Source: DASUFP01 sp036274495 (GTDB taxonomy: Bacteria > Bacteroidota > Bacteroidia > AKYH767-A > OLB10). From it: a DNA stretch of 52,608 nucleotides. Shown here piece by piece: positions 17,218 to 27,179 of this stretch (the stretch's first letter is position 1; every line of letters starts with the position of its first letter). The position numbers were made by a program, and so were the translations under genes. Location: NCBI GenBank assembly GCA_036274495.1, contig DASUFP010000049.1, forward strand, positions 1 through 52,608. Reading direction: 5' to 3'. The notes under the pieces are model-generated. The model saw only the letters and a program-made list of their open reading frames with translations, ran no database searches and was not told where the DNA came from.

Positions 17218-18789
17218 TTACAATCCGTTTCCTGCAACCACCAGTTTTTTAGTAGCTATTCCGGACCCGGTGGTCACTTGCAGAAAATACAATCCCTTGT
17301 ATGGCAACTGAAATTTCCAGGTCCCTTCACCGGTATGTTGTAAATTGACACTTACCTCTTTCCCACACGCGTCAAAGCACTTAAATTCAGGATGAGCGTC
17401 TTTCAACTGCAAGGTAAACAATCCTGTAGCTGAAGGATTAGGATAACATTCCATCTGAATCTCCTGGTGCTGATCATTAATCCCTGATGGCAAACAAATA
17501 AATGATTCAGTATAGGTGGGGACAGTCACTGAAACAATTTCTGAGTGGGCCATTCCACCCGGAGCACTCAGAAACGGAGAAGTATTCGTAAAGCTTACCG
17601 GTGCAATTGTAAAAGCAGGTAAGGAGTCATTACAATAACCTAATCCGTCATGTCCGATGCGGACAAAGTATCCGCTATTCAAAATGCCAACCTGACGCAT
17701 GGTCATTACAAAATAACCATTCCCCGCAGATGGTTTCACCACATTACCGGTAGGTGAAGTTGTGTTTGTAAAAAATTGATTGGTCCACTGGATGGCCCCA
17801 TTTCCATCGACTTTTAATATCGCGCAGCTGCTTGTACTCGAAAGACTATTGGTAACGCCCGAAAGGATGAATCCCCCATCATCTGTTTCCATCACATTAT
17901 ATCCGATATCGTCGTTCACACGTACATATGCATTCGCCCATATCACAGCACCCATGCTGTCGGTTCGCAACAGTAAAAAATCCCTGTTATTAATTCCATC
18001 CGGATTGATGTCAATAATTCCTGAAACTACCAAACCTCCATCGGAAGTGGACTTAATATCTTTAAACTCACCCCATTCAGCAAAGTGATACACCTTATTC
18101 CAGATTATATTTCCATTCTGGTCTGTTTTAATGATCCCGGCATCGAATGCGGTGTTTTGAGAACCGTAATCGGACAAAGTAGTCATCACATAATGCTGAC
18201 CCGGCACTTCAATAATTTTGTTAATATAACTGTAACCGGATGTTGAATCTCTGTACACTTTACTCCATAACGGCGCACCGTTAGATTGCAATTTAATCAA
18301 TGTTCCTCTCAGGCTGCCATTGATCAATATATTTCCTACTGCAGCAAAGTTTCCATCTGACAGTTCGATAGCATCATAACCGAAATCGGTATTAGTTGTT
18401 CCGCTTGCAGCGGCCCACATGAATGATCCTGATGCATTCAACTTAACAATTCCTAAGTCGTTTCCCTGGGATGTACCGGAAGAGAGATTGCCACAAACTA
18501 TTACTCCTCCGTCAGCAGTGGAATGGACAGCATTTGAGATGAGCATGTTTGAATTTGAAAGCATCTTTTGCCATAGCGGATTCCCCTGCCCGTCGTATTT
18601 CAAAATATAGGTAAAAAACCCGCCATTCAGCGCAACAACAACTCCTGAATCGGCTGTTTGGGCCATATCCTGCATAACTAACTGCTGATTATCAACATTA
18701 AAGGTCTTTTGAAAATTTAACTGTGCCGATGCAATGAATGGCAATACAATGCAAATAATAATTGTAAAGCGGGTAATTAATCTGAACAT
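17218..18789 (-). CDS. T9SS-sorted secreted repeat (propeller-like) protein
   Basis: This 523-aa exported protein has signal peptide MFRLITRFTIIICIVLPFIASAQ. Its body has about seven to eight repeats of the type DGGFILSG...ILKVDGNGAIQWTN, the Trp-ending strands expected of a beta-propeller. A type A sorting domain ends the chain (YPNPSATGLFTLQLK, GLYFLQVTTGSG, then TKKLVV). The repeats resemble those of the gene at 40322, making them likely relatives. Its ligand is unknown. A rich T9SS cargo content is a theme of this window. Confidence 0.82.
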   Translation of the reverse strand: MFRLITRFTIIICIVLPFIASAQLNFQKTFNVDNQQLVMQDMAQTADSGVVVALNGGFFTYILKYDGQGNPLWQKMLSNSNMLISNAVHSTADGGVIVCGNLSSGTSQGNDLGIVKLNASGSFMWAAASGTTNTDFGYDAIELSDGNFAAVGNILINGSLRGTLIKLQSNGAPLWSKVYRDSTSGYSYINKIIEVPGQHYVMTTLSDYGSQNTAFDAGIIKTDQNGNIIWNKVYHFAEWGEFKDIKSTSDGGLVVSGIIDINPDGINNRDFLLLRTDSMGAVIWANAYVRVNDDIGYNVMETDDGGFILSGVTNSLSSTSSCAILKVDGNGAIQWTNQFFTNTTSPTGNVVKPSAGNGYFVMTMRQVGILNSGYFVRIGHDGLGYCNDSLPAFTIAPVSFTNTSPFLSAPGGMAHSEIVSVTVPTYTESFICLPSGINDQHQEIQMECYPNPSATGLFTLQLKDAHPEFKCFDACGKEVSVNLQHTGEGTWKFQLPYKGLYFLQVTTGSGIATKKLVVAGNGL

Positions 18790-19030
18790 AGGTGATGTGT
18801 TTAAGTGTTATGATGGGTTGTTAACTATTAAAAATGGTGCAGCAATTGAGTGGCCGGTTTCCGGATCCGCTCAATAGTAAAAGTCAAACTCAACTTGATT
18901 CCATACAGTTCCGCATTAAAATTCCGGAAAACATTTACATGACGGACTGTGCGATCATTTGGTTGCAAAGAGAAAGTTGAATTTAAAGTTAAGGAACAGG
19001 ATTTTTTTCGACGTATAAATAAACAAAAAA

Positions 19031-19591
19031 TCAGAAAACAAACGGGAAAATCCGTTTTCTTTTACTCATATAATCCCTGTAAGGATCTCCGAAATGGCTG
19101 AGCAGCATTGCCTCTTCTATATGCATCCTGTACACCAGTGCGATAAAAATCGGAATGTTCATAATAAACAACGGATACCAGCTATTGAACAACAGAGAAA
19201 ATCCCAGGAATTCCAATACAAGACCCGTGTAACTCGGATGCCTGACATAGGTAAAAAGTCCGTCATTTTTAATACGGTGGGAAGGTTGCATAGCCACGTC
19301 GACAGTAAAGTACCTGCCCAGTTGTACTATGGCAATCCACCTGATGATAGCGCCAACAATAAAAATAACAATACCGGATGCCTGCAGTAATTCGATAGGG
19401 TTGTTCCGGGGAAATTTAGCTGACAGAACCATTGAAAAATAAACTGCCGCAAAAATTACCGACCATAAAATAATAACGGAACCTTTGTCACCTTTAACGG
19501 CACCCTGCTTTTTACCGGTTCTCTTAAGCAGGAACAGCAGTACTTCCGAAACAGGAAATGCTATAGAAATAATCTGAATCAGTTCCCCCAT
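19031..19591 (-). CDS. Isoprenylcysteine carboxyl methyltransferase (ICMT)-family membrane protein
   Basis: This is a 186-aa integral membrane protein of the ICMT/PEMT-like methyltransferase superfamily, with four to five helices. The C-terminal half carries the family signature: GLFTYVRHPSYTGLVLEFLG, then EEAMLLSHFGDPYRDYMSK, where the RHP and the E...YxxY motifs form the SAM-binding site. Bacterial members methylate various lipids or small acids; the substrate cannot be told from sequence. The surrounding genes give no clue. Confidence 0.85.
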   Translation of the reverse strand: MGELIQIISIAFPVSEVLLFLLKRTGKKQGAVKGDKGSVIILWSVIFAAVYFSMVLSAKFPRNNPIELLQASGIVIFIVGAIIRWIAIVQLGRYFTVDVAMQPSHRIKNDGLFTYVRHPSYTGLVLEFLGFSLLFNSWYPLFIMNIPIFIALVYRMHIEEAMLLSHFGDPYRDYMSKRKRIFPFVF

Positions 19592-19682
19592 TTTGCATGT
19601 AAAATTTTCATTGATTCCCCGAACAGGAGTTAATGTAATTTTTGCTTTGATAGTATATTATGGCTTGTATCAAAAACCTGCA

Positions 19683-20024
19683 TCAGGTACCCGGTATGGG
19701 CATGGTCTCATGTAACTGGATTGAGCATGCTGCATTCCATCCCAGATGCGGGTGTCCCTTTAGCAGTTTTTTGGCTTCTTCCATATTTTCGGCCTGCAAT
19801 ACTGAATAGCCAACCACATTATGAGTTCCCTTTTGGGAGCTTCCGTCAGGGTTTATCAATTGACCGTTTGCAAGGGGAGATCCTATATCAACAAGACTTT
19901 TCCCGCAATTGGCGGCCCATGTCATCCAGGCTTCCATTCCTTTTTTTTGTTCTTCCGGAGAGGCGTTTCCCATCTCCATTGTAGCGTCGCTTGGCGCATG
20001 ATACATTACAATAAACTTTTTCAT
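19683..20024 (-). CDS. YciI-family (YCII-related) protein
   Basis: This is a 113-aa soluble protein of the YCII-related family, a ferredoxin-like fold of generally unknown function. MKKFIVMYHAP forms the first strand and GYSVLQAENMEEAKKLLKGH matches the conserved second half, including the His of the family pocket. It stands alone, with no operon partner in the same direction within 90 bases. Confidence 0.85.
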   Translation of the reverse strand: MKKFIVMYHAPSDATMEMGNASPEEQKKGMEAWMTWAANCGKSLVDIGSPLANGQLINPDGSSQKGTHNVVGYSVLQAENMEEAKKLLKGHPHLGWNAACSIQLHETMPIPGT

Positions 20025-20230
20025 ATTATTAGAATTATGCTGTTTACAAGTAATAAGGCTTTCCGGTTTTTAAATGGCAATTACACCATAGATAAATAAT
20101 TTCTATTTGAAACAGCAACCTGAATAAGAACTATCTAAATTAGGAAAGATGAAAAGGAATGCGAAAATTAAAACAGTTTTATTTCGATCACATATTGATG
20201 TCAGCAGCAATCATTGCAATTAATTTGATG

Positions 20231-21970
20231 TTAAATAATGAGCCTTACTCCTCCCAGTTCTTCAATGCGATATGGGAAATGATCTCCCGGTGACCCGATA
20301 AACATAAAGTTGATCGGTATTTTCCATTCTTCTGATAGCCGGCTGATTAATTCAGGCCCGAATTTTCCTTCCATTTGAATGAACTGGATTTTAATTTCTG
20401 GGTATTCGCGGTCGAGCACATCGACATCTCTTATCAGACCTTCGGGAAGTTTACCTCCGGGAGCCGTTACAGAAACAATTTTAAGTTTTCGGGTATGTTC
20501 ATTTCGTTTGATGTACAGCATTACCTTATTCAAAGTAGCTACGTCGTCGTCCTTTGTAAAAAAAACAAATTCCTGAGAATTGATCCGGCTTATACTTTTC
20601 AAGATTCGCGAGTGTGTTTTACCTATCATTTTACGGAATGGCTCAAAGAAGTAGCGAATAACATTCAGCAAGAGCTTCAGTAAAAAAATCCGGTTCAGCA
20701 TAATAGCAAGTATAAGCACTGCCGGAATAAAATACTCCAGAAAAACAAAGAGGTATGAGGGATTGAGTATGGCATTCCCCAGCATTGCAAGCAACACCAA
20801 AAATATGGCTGCAAGCAATCCTATCCAATTGGACCTCTCGGGGCTTGGAAGGTTTTTCCTTCTGACTTTTAGGAGCACGTTACCCACTCCAAAGAGTACC
20901 ATTACACCGAGAAATGCAATCGTATACTCTCCCGCAAGCGCTTCCAATTGGCCCTGCGTGATAAACAGAATAGAAGTACACAAAAGAAAAAAAGCGATTG
21001 CTATAAAATGGGTACTGCCTCTTCTGTTTCGCTTGAGGAGAAAGGGAGGTAATATTCTGTCCAGCGTCATACGTTCGGCCAGACCTCTGACACCAATAAA
21101 CGAAGTAAGAACAGCCCCGCTTAATACAAGTGCTGCATCCGTTGAAATAAGAAAGGAGAGCCATCGCCCACCGCTTACTGCACCCAAATGTGATAAAAGG
21201 GCATCCTGATGATCTCTTACTTCAGCCATAGGTACAATAGCAAGGGCGAGAAATGCCATGAGTGGATTGAAAACACTTACCACCACCCACATATTGCGAA
21301 GTGTTTTCCTGAAGACCCCCGGCTTTTGTTCTTCAACAAAATTCGCAGAGCTTTCGAAACCTGAAATGCCGAGCATTGCGGCACTGAATCCGAAAAACAT
21401 TGCCTGCATTACACTGCCTTTTACAGGAATGGCGTAATTATCTTTCAACACAAAAATTCCATTTTCAAAAAGCCATGCGCCGCAAAATGCCGACAGCGCG
21501 ACGAGTGAAAATAAATGAAATACAAAAATTACCACTGCAACTTTTGCCGATTCACTTATACCCATTATGGTGAGACCCATAAAGAACAACAACAACAATA
21601 CAGTAGCAGTTAACACCGGCCAGCCCTGCCAAAGCTCATGGGCATATTTCATGGCTTCGGATGCCGATATAACAGCCGTGGCCATATAGGATAAAATAGT
21701 AAGCGCAGCGGCGAGCGAAGCAATCGATTTGCTTGTGGTATTCAATAATGCGTTATAAGCGCCGCCATTGAGAGGCAAAGCACCTACCACTTCTCCGTAA
21801 ATTTTCCGAAACATAAACAACACCCCTGCTACTATCAACAGCGACACCCATGCCAGCTGACCCGCATAGAGTATTGTAATGGCAGATACATAAAGGCACG
21901 AAGAGCTGATGTCGTTCCCGCAAATTGCAGTCGCCGGAAATTCAGATAACTTTTTGGGTGCAGGTTTCAT
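20231..21970 (-). CDS. APC-superfamily permease with a C-terminal cytosolic domain
   Basis: This is a 579-aa secondary transporter of the amino acid-polyamine-organocation superfamily, with about 12 helices over residues 1-440. The first helix carries the unwound GNDISSS segment typical of the substrate site. About 130 residues after the last helix form a soluble alpha/beta domain (FVFFTKDDDVATLNKVMLYI) ending at GGVRLII. The domain does not match UspA motifs that I know. The substrate is unknown. No neighbouring gene hints at a pathway. Confidence 0.85.
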   Translation of the reverse strand: MKPAPKKLSEFPATAICGNDISSSCLYVSAITILYAGQLAWVSLLIVAGVLFMFRKIYGEVVGALPLNGGAYNALLNTTSKSIASLAAALTILSYMATAVISASEAMKYAHELWQGWPVLTATVLLLLFFMGLTIMGISESAKVAVVIFVFHLFSLVALSAFCGAWLFENGIFVLKDNYAIPVKGSVMQAMFFGFSAAMLGISGFESSANFVEEQKPGVFRKTLRNMWVVVSVFNPLMAFLALAIVPMAEVRDHQDALLSHLGAVSGGRWLSFLISTDAALVLSGAVLTSFIGVRGLAERMTLDRILPPFLLKRNRRGSTHFIAIAFFLLCTSILFITQGQLEALAGEYTIAFLGVMVLFGVGNVLLKVRRKNLPSPERSNWIGLLAAIFLVLLAMLGNAILNPSYLFVFLEYFIPAVLILAIMLNRIFLLKLLLNVIRYFFEPFRKMIGKTHSRILKSISRINSQEFVFFTKDDDVATLNKVMLYIKRNEHTRKLKIVSVTAPGGKLPEGLIRDVDVLDREYPEIKIQFIQMEGKFGPELISRLSEEWKIPINFMFIGSPGDHFPYRIEELGGVRLII

Positions 21971-22130
21971 ATCAGCTGAGTAACGAACAATACATATTCA
22001 TTGAATGGTTAATTTGAAGCGGCAATAGCAATAATATCATACTACAGTTGCAGTAACCAGAATTCAATGCGTTCAAAGTTACTAAATCGAATGGGATTCT
22101 CTCCCGCGAAAACGGGTTCGAAATTGACTG

Positions 22131-22505
22131 CTACCTTCTTTTTGATATACGGGGCAGCAGGATTGCAGAGAGGAAAAGCGCCAGCCAGGAAAAAAAAGGG
22201 ACTGCGAGGTAAATAAATGCCGGCTTTGCATCAGCCGGGGTGAACACACCAGTATACCCCATTATGGCTGCCACCGGCAACACGATTTTGATCCAATCCC
22301 AATTTGCGACTGCCGTTTCAGGCCAATTTTGAGTAATCCGGCCGGAGACCAACAACGCTAAAAAAGGGGACAACACCCATCCTGTAAATAGTGTAACCAA
22401 TAAAATCGAATTATTGCCGCCCCCTGCCTTTAAAACAAACCATAGCGAAGTTCCTGCTCCGATAAGAACAAATCCTGTTGAAATAGAACATAAATTATTA
22501 TTCAT
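22131..22505 (-). CDS. Hypothetical four-helix membrane protein
   Basis: The 124-aa protein has about four predicted transmembrane helices (around residues 8-28, 34-54, 71-90 and 96-118) and short loops, ending RISKRR. I do not recognise a family. It lies upstream of the APC permease on the same strand, 160 bases away, so co-transcription is possible but not shown. Confidence 0.55.
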   Translation of the reverse strand: MNNNLCSISTGFVLIGAGTSLWFVLKAGGGNNSILLVTLFTGWVLSPFLALLVSGRITQNWPETAVANWDWIKIVLPVAAIMGYTGVFTPADAKPAFIYLAVPFFSWLALFLSAILLPRISKRR

Positions 22506-22671
22506 TCGCGCCGTTTAGTACGTTAATTTATTGAGCATTACATATCTATGTCATGCTCATGGTTAACCGAATACTAAATTAACAAATTTCCGTTCCCGTT
22601 TATCCCCATTTATTTCAACCCGAATTTATTTTTTGAAGATCATTTATTAAGTTTACTTAAAATATGATGCC

Positions 22672-24282
22672 ATGAAAAAGGTTTATTTTATTCTCTGCTT
22701 TTTACTCCCTTCGCTAATTTCATCAGGTCAGTACAGTGTCGACTTGTCAGCTCCGTTTAAGGTATGTCAGTCGGGTGCTACCCAGAAAAACGTACAGGCA
22801 TTCAACAAAGGTGCAGGAACTTATGTTTTCTGGCTTGATAACCGGAATGGTTTATTTGAAGTTTACGGACAGCGGCTGGATGCTGCCGGCGTTCCGCAAT
22901 GGACCGCCAACGGCAAAATGGTTGCTACGGCATCGGCTACCATACAAGCCATGCGGGTTATGCCCTGGCAAAGCGGTACGCTTGTAGCATGGATGACGCT
23001 TGATACTGTTTTTTGTAAGTATATCAATTCAACGGGTAATAGTGTCTGGGCACAACCCACTGTTGTAGCTACCACTGGTAACGGTGTAATTTATATGGAT
23101 AATAGCGGGTTCAACATTTTTCCAAATGATTCGGGAGCAACCATTACCCATAGCATTATTTACACCGGCGGATCGGACCTGTTCACTTTTAACCGGGTTG
23201 ATTTTAACGGTAACCTGAGATGGCCTGTTCTTAATTTTACTACCGGCCTTCAGGGTTATGACTACAGGAGTGCAAGTGATCAGCAAAATGGGTTTTATGT
23301 TCTTTCGAAAGGAAACGGGTTAGGCTCTACCATGTTTATTCAGCGATACAATTTCCAGGGAACTGCCATGTGGCCGACAGGTCTGGATGTAACCTCAGGC
23401 ACTTCGAGTATAGGATTTGGCGGAAACATCAGTATGATTGCTGATTCAGCTGCAAACCTTTATGTGACATGGGACGGAAATGCCGGCTCCGTACAGACTG
23501 CCAAAGTTACACCCGGAGGAAGTTTTTCCTGGCCATTTATGCGCTCCGCTGCCAGTTCAAATACTGCAGGCTTTCCTAAACATTGCGATGCAAAACTTGT
23601 AAATAACTCCCTGTTTGTTTCATGGATTGAAAATGTGGGAAGTGATGCCTTTTGCAAAATGCAGCGAATTGACAGCGCCGGAGCTATCCAATGGTTACCG
23701 GGAGGCGTGGCTGTTGATACTGCAAATGGTTATTATGGGTATACCCGGTTAGCCCTCAGCGACAGCGGAGCTGTTACTGTATTTTTCCAGGGGACTCCCT
23801 CAGTTGCCTTAACGGCTCAGCGGGTCAGAAGCAATGGTACATTTACCTGGCAACCCGACAGCAGACTTGTATCGGCTGTAAGCGGTGACTGGGCTTCTTA
23901 TAATGACTTCACTGCAATTGATGATCCCGGAGGGTGCAATATTGTATCATGGACTACATTCACATCGGCAGATATTGCGGCGGCAAAAATTTGCAGTGAC
24001 GGCACGCTGGTAAGTACTCCGGATATCACTTCACCCAATGCATCCGTTCATGTATTCCCGAATCCGGCTGCCGACCAGCTTCAATTTACCGGGCTCAACG
24101 ATAACATGCAGGAACTATTACTATATAACGGTCTTGGAATGTTGGTGGCACATGTACAACTCAACGGATCTGCTAACGAAACAATTGATTTATCAGGCCT
24201 TGCTACAGGTGTATATATTTACCGTGTGACTTATAAAGATCAGCATCAACCTTTAAACGGGAAAATCCTGAAAGAAAAATAG
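22672..24282 (+). CDS. T9SS-sorted secreted repeat protein
   Basis: This 536-aa exported protein has signal peptide MKKVYFILCFLLPSLISSGQ. The body has repeats of the form VFWLDNR...VYGQRLDAAGVPQW, ending in Trp like WD40/PQQ-like blades. The type A sorting domain is VHVFPNPAADQLQF...GVYIYRVTYKDQ. It is convergent with the reductase at 24306, separated by 23 bases with no strong terminator. Ligand and role are unknown. Confidence 0.82.
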   Translation: MKKVYFILCFLLPSLISSGQYSVDLSAPFKVCQSGATQKNVQAFNKGAGTYVFWLDNRNGLFEVYGQRLDAAGVPQWTANGKMVATASATIQAMRVMPWQSGTLVAWMTLDTVFCKYINSTGNSVWAQPTVVATTGNGVIYMDNSGFNIFPNDSGATITHSIIYTGGSDLFTFNRVDFNGNLRWPVLNFTTGLQGYDYRSASDQQNGFYVLSKGNGLGSTMFIQRYNFQGTAMWPTGLDVTSGTSSIGFGGNISMIADSAANLYVTWDGNAGSVQTAKVTPGGSFSWPFMRSAASSNTAGFPKHCDAKLVNNSLFVSWIENVGSDAFCKMQRIDSAGAIQWLPGGVAVDTANGYYGYTRLALSDSGAVTVFFQGTPSVALTAQRVRSNGTFTWQPDSRLVSAVSGDWASYNDFTAIDDPGGCNIVSWTTFTSADIAAAKICSDGTLVSTPDITSPNASVHVFPNPAADQLQFTGLNDNMQELLLYNGLGMLVAHVQLNGSANETIDLSGLATGVYIYRVTYKDQHQPLNGKILKEK

Positions 24283-24305
24283 CCTTAATTCTGTTTACGG
24301 TAATT

Positions 24306-24863
24306 TCACTTTTTAGAATACGAGAGCAGTACCGCACCGGTATCGCTGAACGTTTTTACACCTGTTAACCGTAATTCGGGCATGGTACTTATTCCATGTA
24401 CAAGGGGGGTGCCCGTGGTTATAAATACGGGGTCAATCATTACCCCGTATTCATCTATAAGCCCGGCTTCGGTAAATTGATTTACAATACTGCCACTCCC
24501 TAAAATGGTGATGTCGGGTCCTGGTGTTTGTTTTATGATCCTGATCCTTTGAATAACATCTCCTCCAATAACGGAGGTATTATTCCAGGAGGCGGTGGTA
24601 ATTGAATTTGAAATTACCATTTTCTCCGCGGCATTCATACGTCCGGCTACAACCGGATAAAGCTCCTTCCCCATTTTACCGGTCCAAAATTGCGCCATCA
24701 TATCATACGTTACTCTTCCAAAGAGTAAAATGTTTCCTGATTCCAGTTGTTTTTCAGAGTAGGCACTCCCTTCCTGAGAATGGTGGTGCCAGCTTGTATC
24801 TTCATTATTCCCCTTGAAATATCCGTTCAGGGTAACAAAGTTAAAAGAGGATATTTTTCTCAT
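24306..24863 (-). CDS. RibD C-terminal/dihydrofolate-reductase-like protein
   Basis: The 185-aa protein belongs to the RibD C-terminal domain family (YyaP/YwjB-like), NAD(P)H-dependent reductase-like folds of mostly unknown substrate. I start it at the ATG at 24863 (MRKISSFNFVTLNGYF), because family members begin at this strand; the longer frame adds only MNRKLYA. Conserved parts are LLFGRVTYDMMAQFW and ITILGSGSIVNQFTEAGLID. A second, different member lies at 47663. Confidence 0.85.
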   Translation of the reverse strand: MRKISSFNFVTLNGYFKGNNEDTSWHHHSQEGSAYSEKQLESGNILLFGRVTYDMMAQFWTGKMGKELYPVVAGRMNAAEKMVISNSITTASWNNTSVIGGDVIQRIRIIKQTPGPDITILGSGSIVNQFTEAGLIDEYGVMIDPVFITTGTPLVHGISTMPELRLTGVKTFSDTGAVLLSYSKK

Positions 24864-24943
24864 AGCATATAATTTTCGGTTCATGTGAGCATATCAGTCA
24901 ACAGAAGATTTATTCCTTTTTAAAAATCTTATGTTAAAGAAAC

Positions 24944-26230
24944 TCACTTATTTTTCTCAAGTTTCTTAAAAACAGCCTCAGAAAGAAAACAAAATCCCAT
25001 AATCGACAGCGACACAAACACGCCATTTCTATCTTTATTAAATTGCAAATGTGCTAAAATAAAAAATGCAATACTGCATAAAATGAACCCGGTTAACGGG
25101 AGTATACGAGTACCCTTAATTTTTTTTGCCAGTTTAAATCCTATAAAATTCACCACGGCAAACACCAGGAGAAAATTCAGGCTTCCGGCTGTAGAGATAC
25201 TTTCAAGGTCAAGTGTGTTTACCAATACAAGGGTCGCGACTGAAGTTATCATTAATCCGACAGGCTGATTCCATAGCTTGGCGAGAAAGTGATGTGGCAG
25301 TTCATCATCTTCGGCATTTTCAAAATTAACCCTGCTGCCTCCATACAGGGAAGCATTGATAGCCGAAAATGTACTTATGAGAGCGGCGAAGGTAATAACT
25401 GTAAAACCTGCACTGCCAAACATCGGCTTGGCCGCTTCCGCTAATACATAATCTTGTGCGGTTTTAATTTGATCGAATGGTAAGGAACCAACTGTTACTG
25501 TTGCAATGGCAATGTATAACAGTATAACAAATAGAACCGAACCATAAAAGGCTCTCGGGATATTGATTTCCGGATTTTTTATGTCGGGAGCTACATTCGC
25601 AATCAGTTCGAATCCCTCATAGGCAACGAAAATTACCATTCCGCCGGCAAACAGCTGCAAAGGCGGTTCCCAGTTCGACATATCAAGCTGGCTTAAATTG
25701 GTGCTTGAATTTAAACCAGACAATCCGGCAATAATAAACCCAATCAAAATTGTCAGTTTTATAATTACAGCATATGATTCGATTTTACCTACAACTTTTA
25801 GGCTATAATAATTCAAAGCTGTTGCGAGCACTATTATTACAGAAGCATAAATATGAAAATCGAGCGATTTACTTCCTGTTAATTCTAACAGATTGGGAGC
25901 ATAAGATGCAAAAGCAGAAGCATAAAGCGAAAGCATAATGATATAACTTATCCAGAGCAAATTGTTGAGGCCCCCACTAAAGACTCCAACTCCAAAACCC
26001 ATATTGATAAATTTTACCGTTCCACCCCTGTCAGGATATGTCTTTGAAAGATTTGTATAACTGTAAGAGGTAATAAGTGCGAGCACCCCTGCAAAAACAA
26101 AAGCGGCCGGAGTACCTCCTCCGGCCAGTGAAACTGATAGTCCCAAAACCGCAAAAATGCCTCCGCCAACCATCCCGCCGATTCCTATTGACATGGCTTC
26201 TTTGAGACCTATTTGTTGTTTTATACGCAA
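24944..26230 (-). CDS. APC-superfamily amino acid permease
   Basis: This 428-aa transporter has about 12 helices and no soluble extension. The first helix carries the signature GIGGMVGGGIFAVLG, typical of amino acid permeases; a conserved AYEGFELIANVAPDIKNP segment lies in helix 6. It starts 37 bases after the GNAT stop on the same strand, so the two may be co-transcribed. Substrate specificity cannot be assigned. Confidence 0.88.
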   Translation of the reverse strand: MRIKQQIGLKEAMSIGIGGMVGGGIFAVLGLSVSLAGGGTPAAFVFAGVLALITSYSYTNLSKTYPDRGGTVKFINMGFGVGVFSGGLNNLLWISYIIMLSLYASAFASYAPNLLELTGSKSLDFHIYASVIIVLATALNYYSLKVVGKIESYAVIIKLTILIGFIIAGLSGLNSSTNLSQLDMSNWEPPLQLFAGGMVIFVAYEGFELIANVAPDIKNPEINIPRAFYGSVLFVILLYIAIATVTVGSLPFDQIKTAQDYVLAEAAKPMFGSAGFTVITFAALISTFSAINASLYGGSRVNFENAEDDELPHHFLAKLWNQPVGLMITSVATLVLVNTLDLESISTAGSLNFLLVFAVVNFIGFKLAKKIKGTRILPLTGFILCSIAFFILAHLQFNKDRNGVFVSLSIMGFCFLSEAVFKKLEKNK

Positions 26231-26267
26231 TGAGAGCAGATTATATGTTTCATAAATACATTATCAT

Positions 26268-26783
26268 TCAGTATTTCAAATACATCAGATAATTGGGATT
26301 TTTGTGATTGGGTGAGATTTTAAATTCATAATTACCTGCAATTACAAACCCCTGTTTTTCATAGAACTTTATTGCTCTTAAATTGCCTGTCCATACATAT
26401 AGCCACATACCTTGTTGTTTGTGTTCTTTTGAAATCTTCACATTAAACGCAAACAACTGCTTTCCTATTCCCGTGTCGTAATACTTCTGAAGAATATAAA
26501 TCCGATCTAACTTGGTTATGTTTTTATGATTTAGTTCAGGATGCTCATTGTTGAAATAACTATTTGAAAAACCAACGGCCTCCCCTTTATTATATACGAG
26601 GTAACATCTGTTTTCAGGATTTTTGAGCTCCTTACCTATCTGCTCTTCGCTGTAAGCGCGGTCAGTATAATAATTCAGATCTGAGGGAGAAGCGCTGAGC
26701 AAATGTGACTCCATAAAAGTTTGCCGGCCGAGGTCCGCCACAATTTTGCAATCATTTTCATGAGCGATGGAAATAGCTATCAC
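26268..26783 (-). CDS. GNAT-family N-acetyltransferase
   Basis: This is a 171-aa single-domain GNAT that would transfer acetyl from acetyl-CoA to an unknown amine. The acetyl-CoA-binding loop is seen as YILQKYYDTGIGKQLF. The C-terminal signature is NLRAIKFYEKQGFVIAGNYE. It belongs to the group of small GNATs common in Bacteroidota. It precedes the permease at 24944. Between this gene and katG (26784-27179) I see only a possible CRP-type palindrome and an unrecognisable 63-codon frame. Confidence 0.9.
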   Translation of the reverse strand: MIAISIAHENDCKIVADLGRQTFMESHLLSASPSDLNYYTDRAYSEEQIGKELKNPENRCYLVYNKGEAVGFSNSYFNNEHPELNHKNITKLDRIYILQKYYDTGIGKQLFAFNVKISKEHKQQGMWLYVWTGNLRAIKFYEKQGFVIAGNYEFKISPNHKNPNYLMYLKY

Positions 26784-27015
26784 AGCATCTGTTATTTGAA
26801 TTTATTATCAGCATCCGGTTTTAACGGTTTTTCCATAGGACAAAATGAAATTCCGGCTGGCGGTATGATGCTAAATCAACCTTACAATTCATACTCAATC
26901 GTATCCATGTAAAGGCAGATAACCTGCATTGCTCCCAAAAGCCTGTTTTAAAGTGCCTTTATGAGTAAAGATATAATAATTTCTTAAACAATTTGAGAGT
27001 GAATTACTAATAAAA

Positions 27016-27031
27016 AGTGATGTATGTCACG
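27016..27031. promoter_or_regulatory. CRP/FNR-type palindrome upstream of katG
   Basis: GTGA-N6-TCAC occurs at 27017-27030 (GTGATGTATGTCAC), the symmetric core bound by CRP-family regulators. It is about 150 bases before the katG ATG. A regulator of this family and control of katG are inferred from the motif alone; I found no convincing TAnnTTTG element here. Confidence 0.35.
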
Positions 27032-27179
27032 TTGAGGATGATTGATTTTTATCATTTTGCAAAACAAAATGGATCATCATCGGTTTGCATTTTTAATTGT
27101 ATGTTAACGAAAAGAGACTGTTTAGTTTCTCAAAAAAAAATAACGAAATTTACAACCAAATAAAATCTACTATCAGAAT

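Noticed and set aside
22085..22125. tRNA-like stretch GGATTCTCTCCCGCGAAAACGGGTTCGAA
   Set aside because: It resembles a variable arm and T loop, but the T arm does not pair on its 3' side and no cloverleaf can be built around it.
26721..26912. 63-codon plus-strand frame before katG
   Set aside because: It overlaps the start of the GNAT gene in antisense, and its sequence matches nothing that I recognise.
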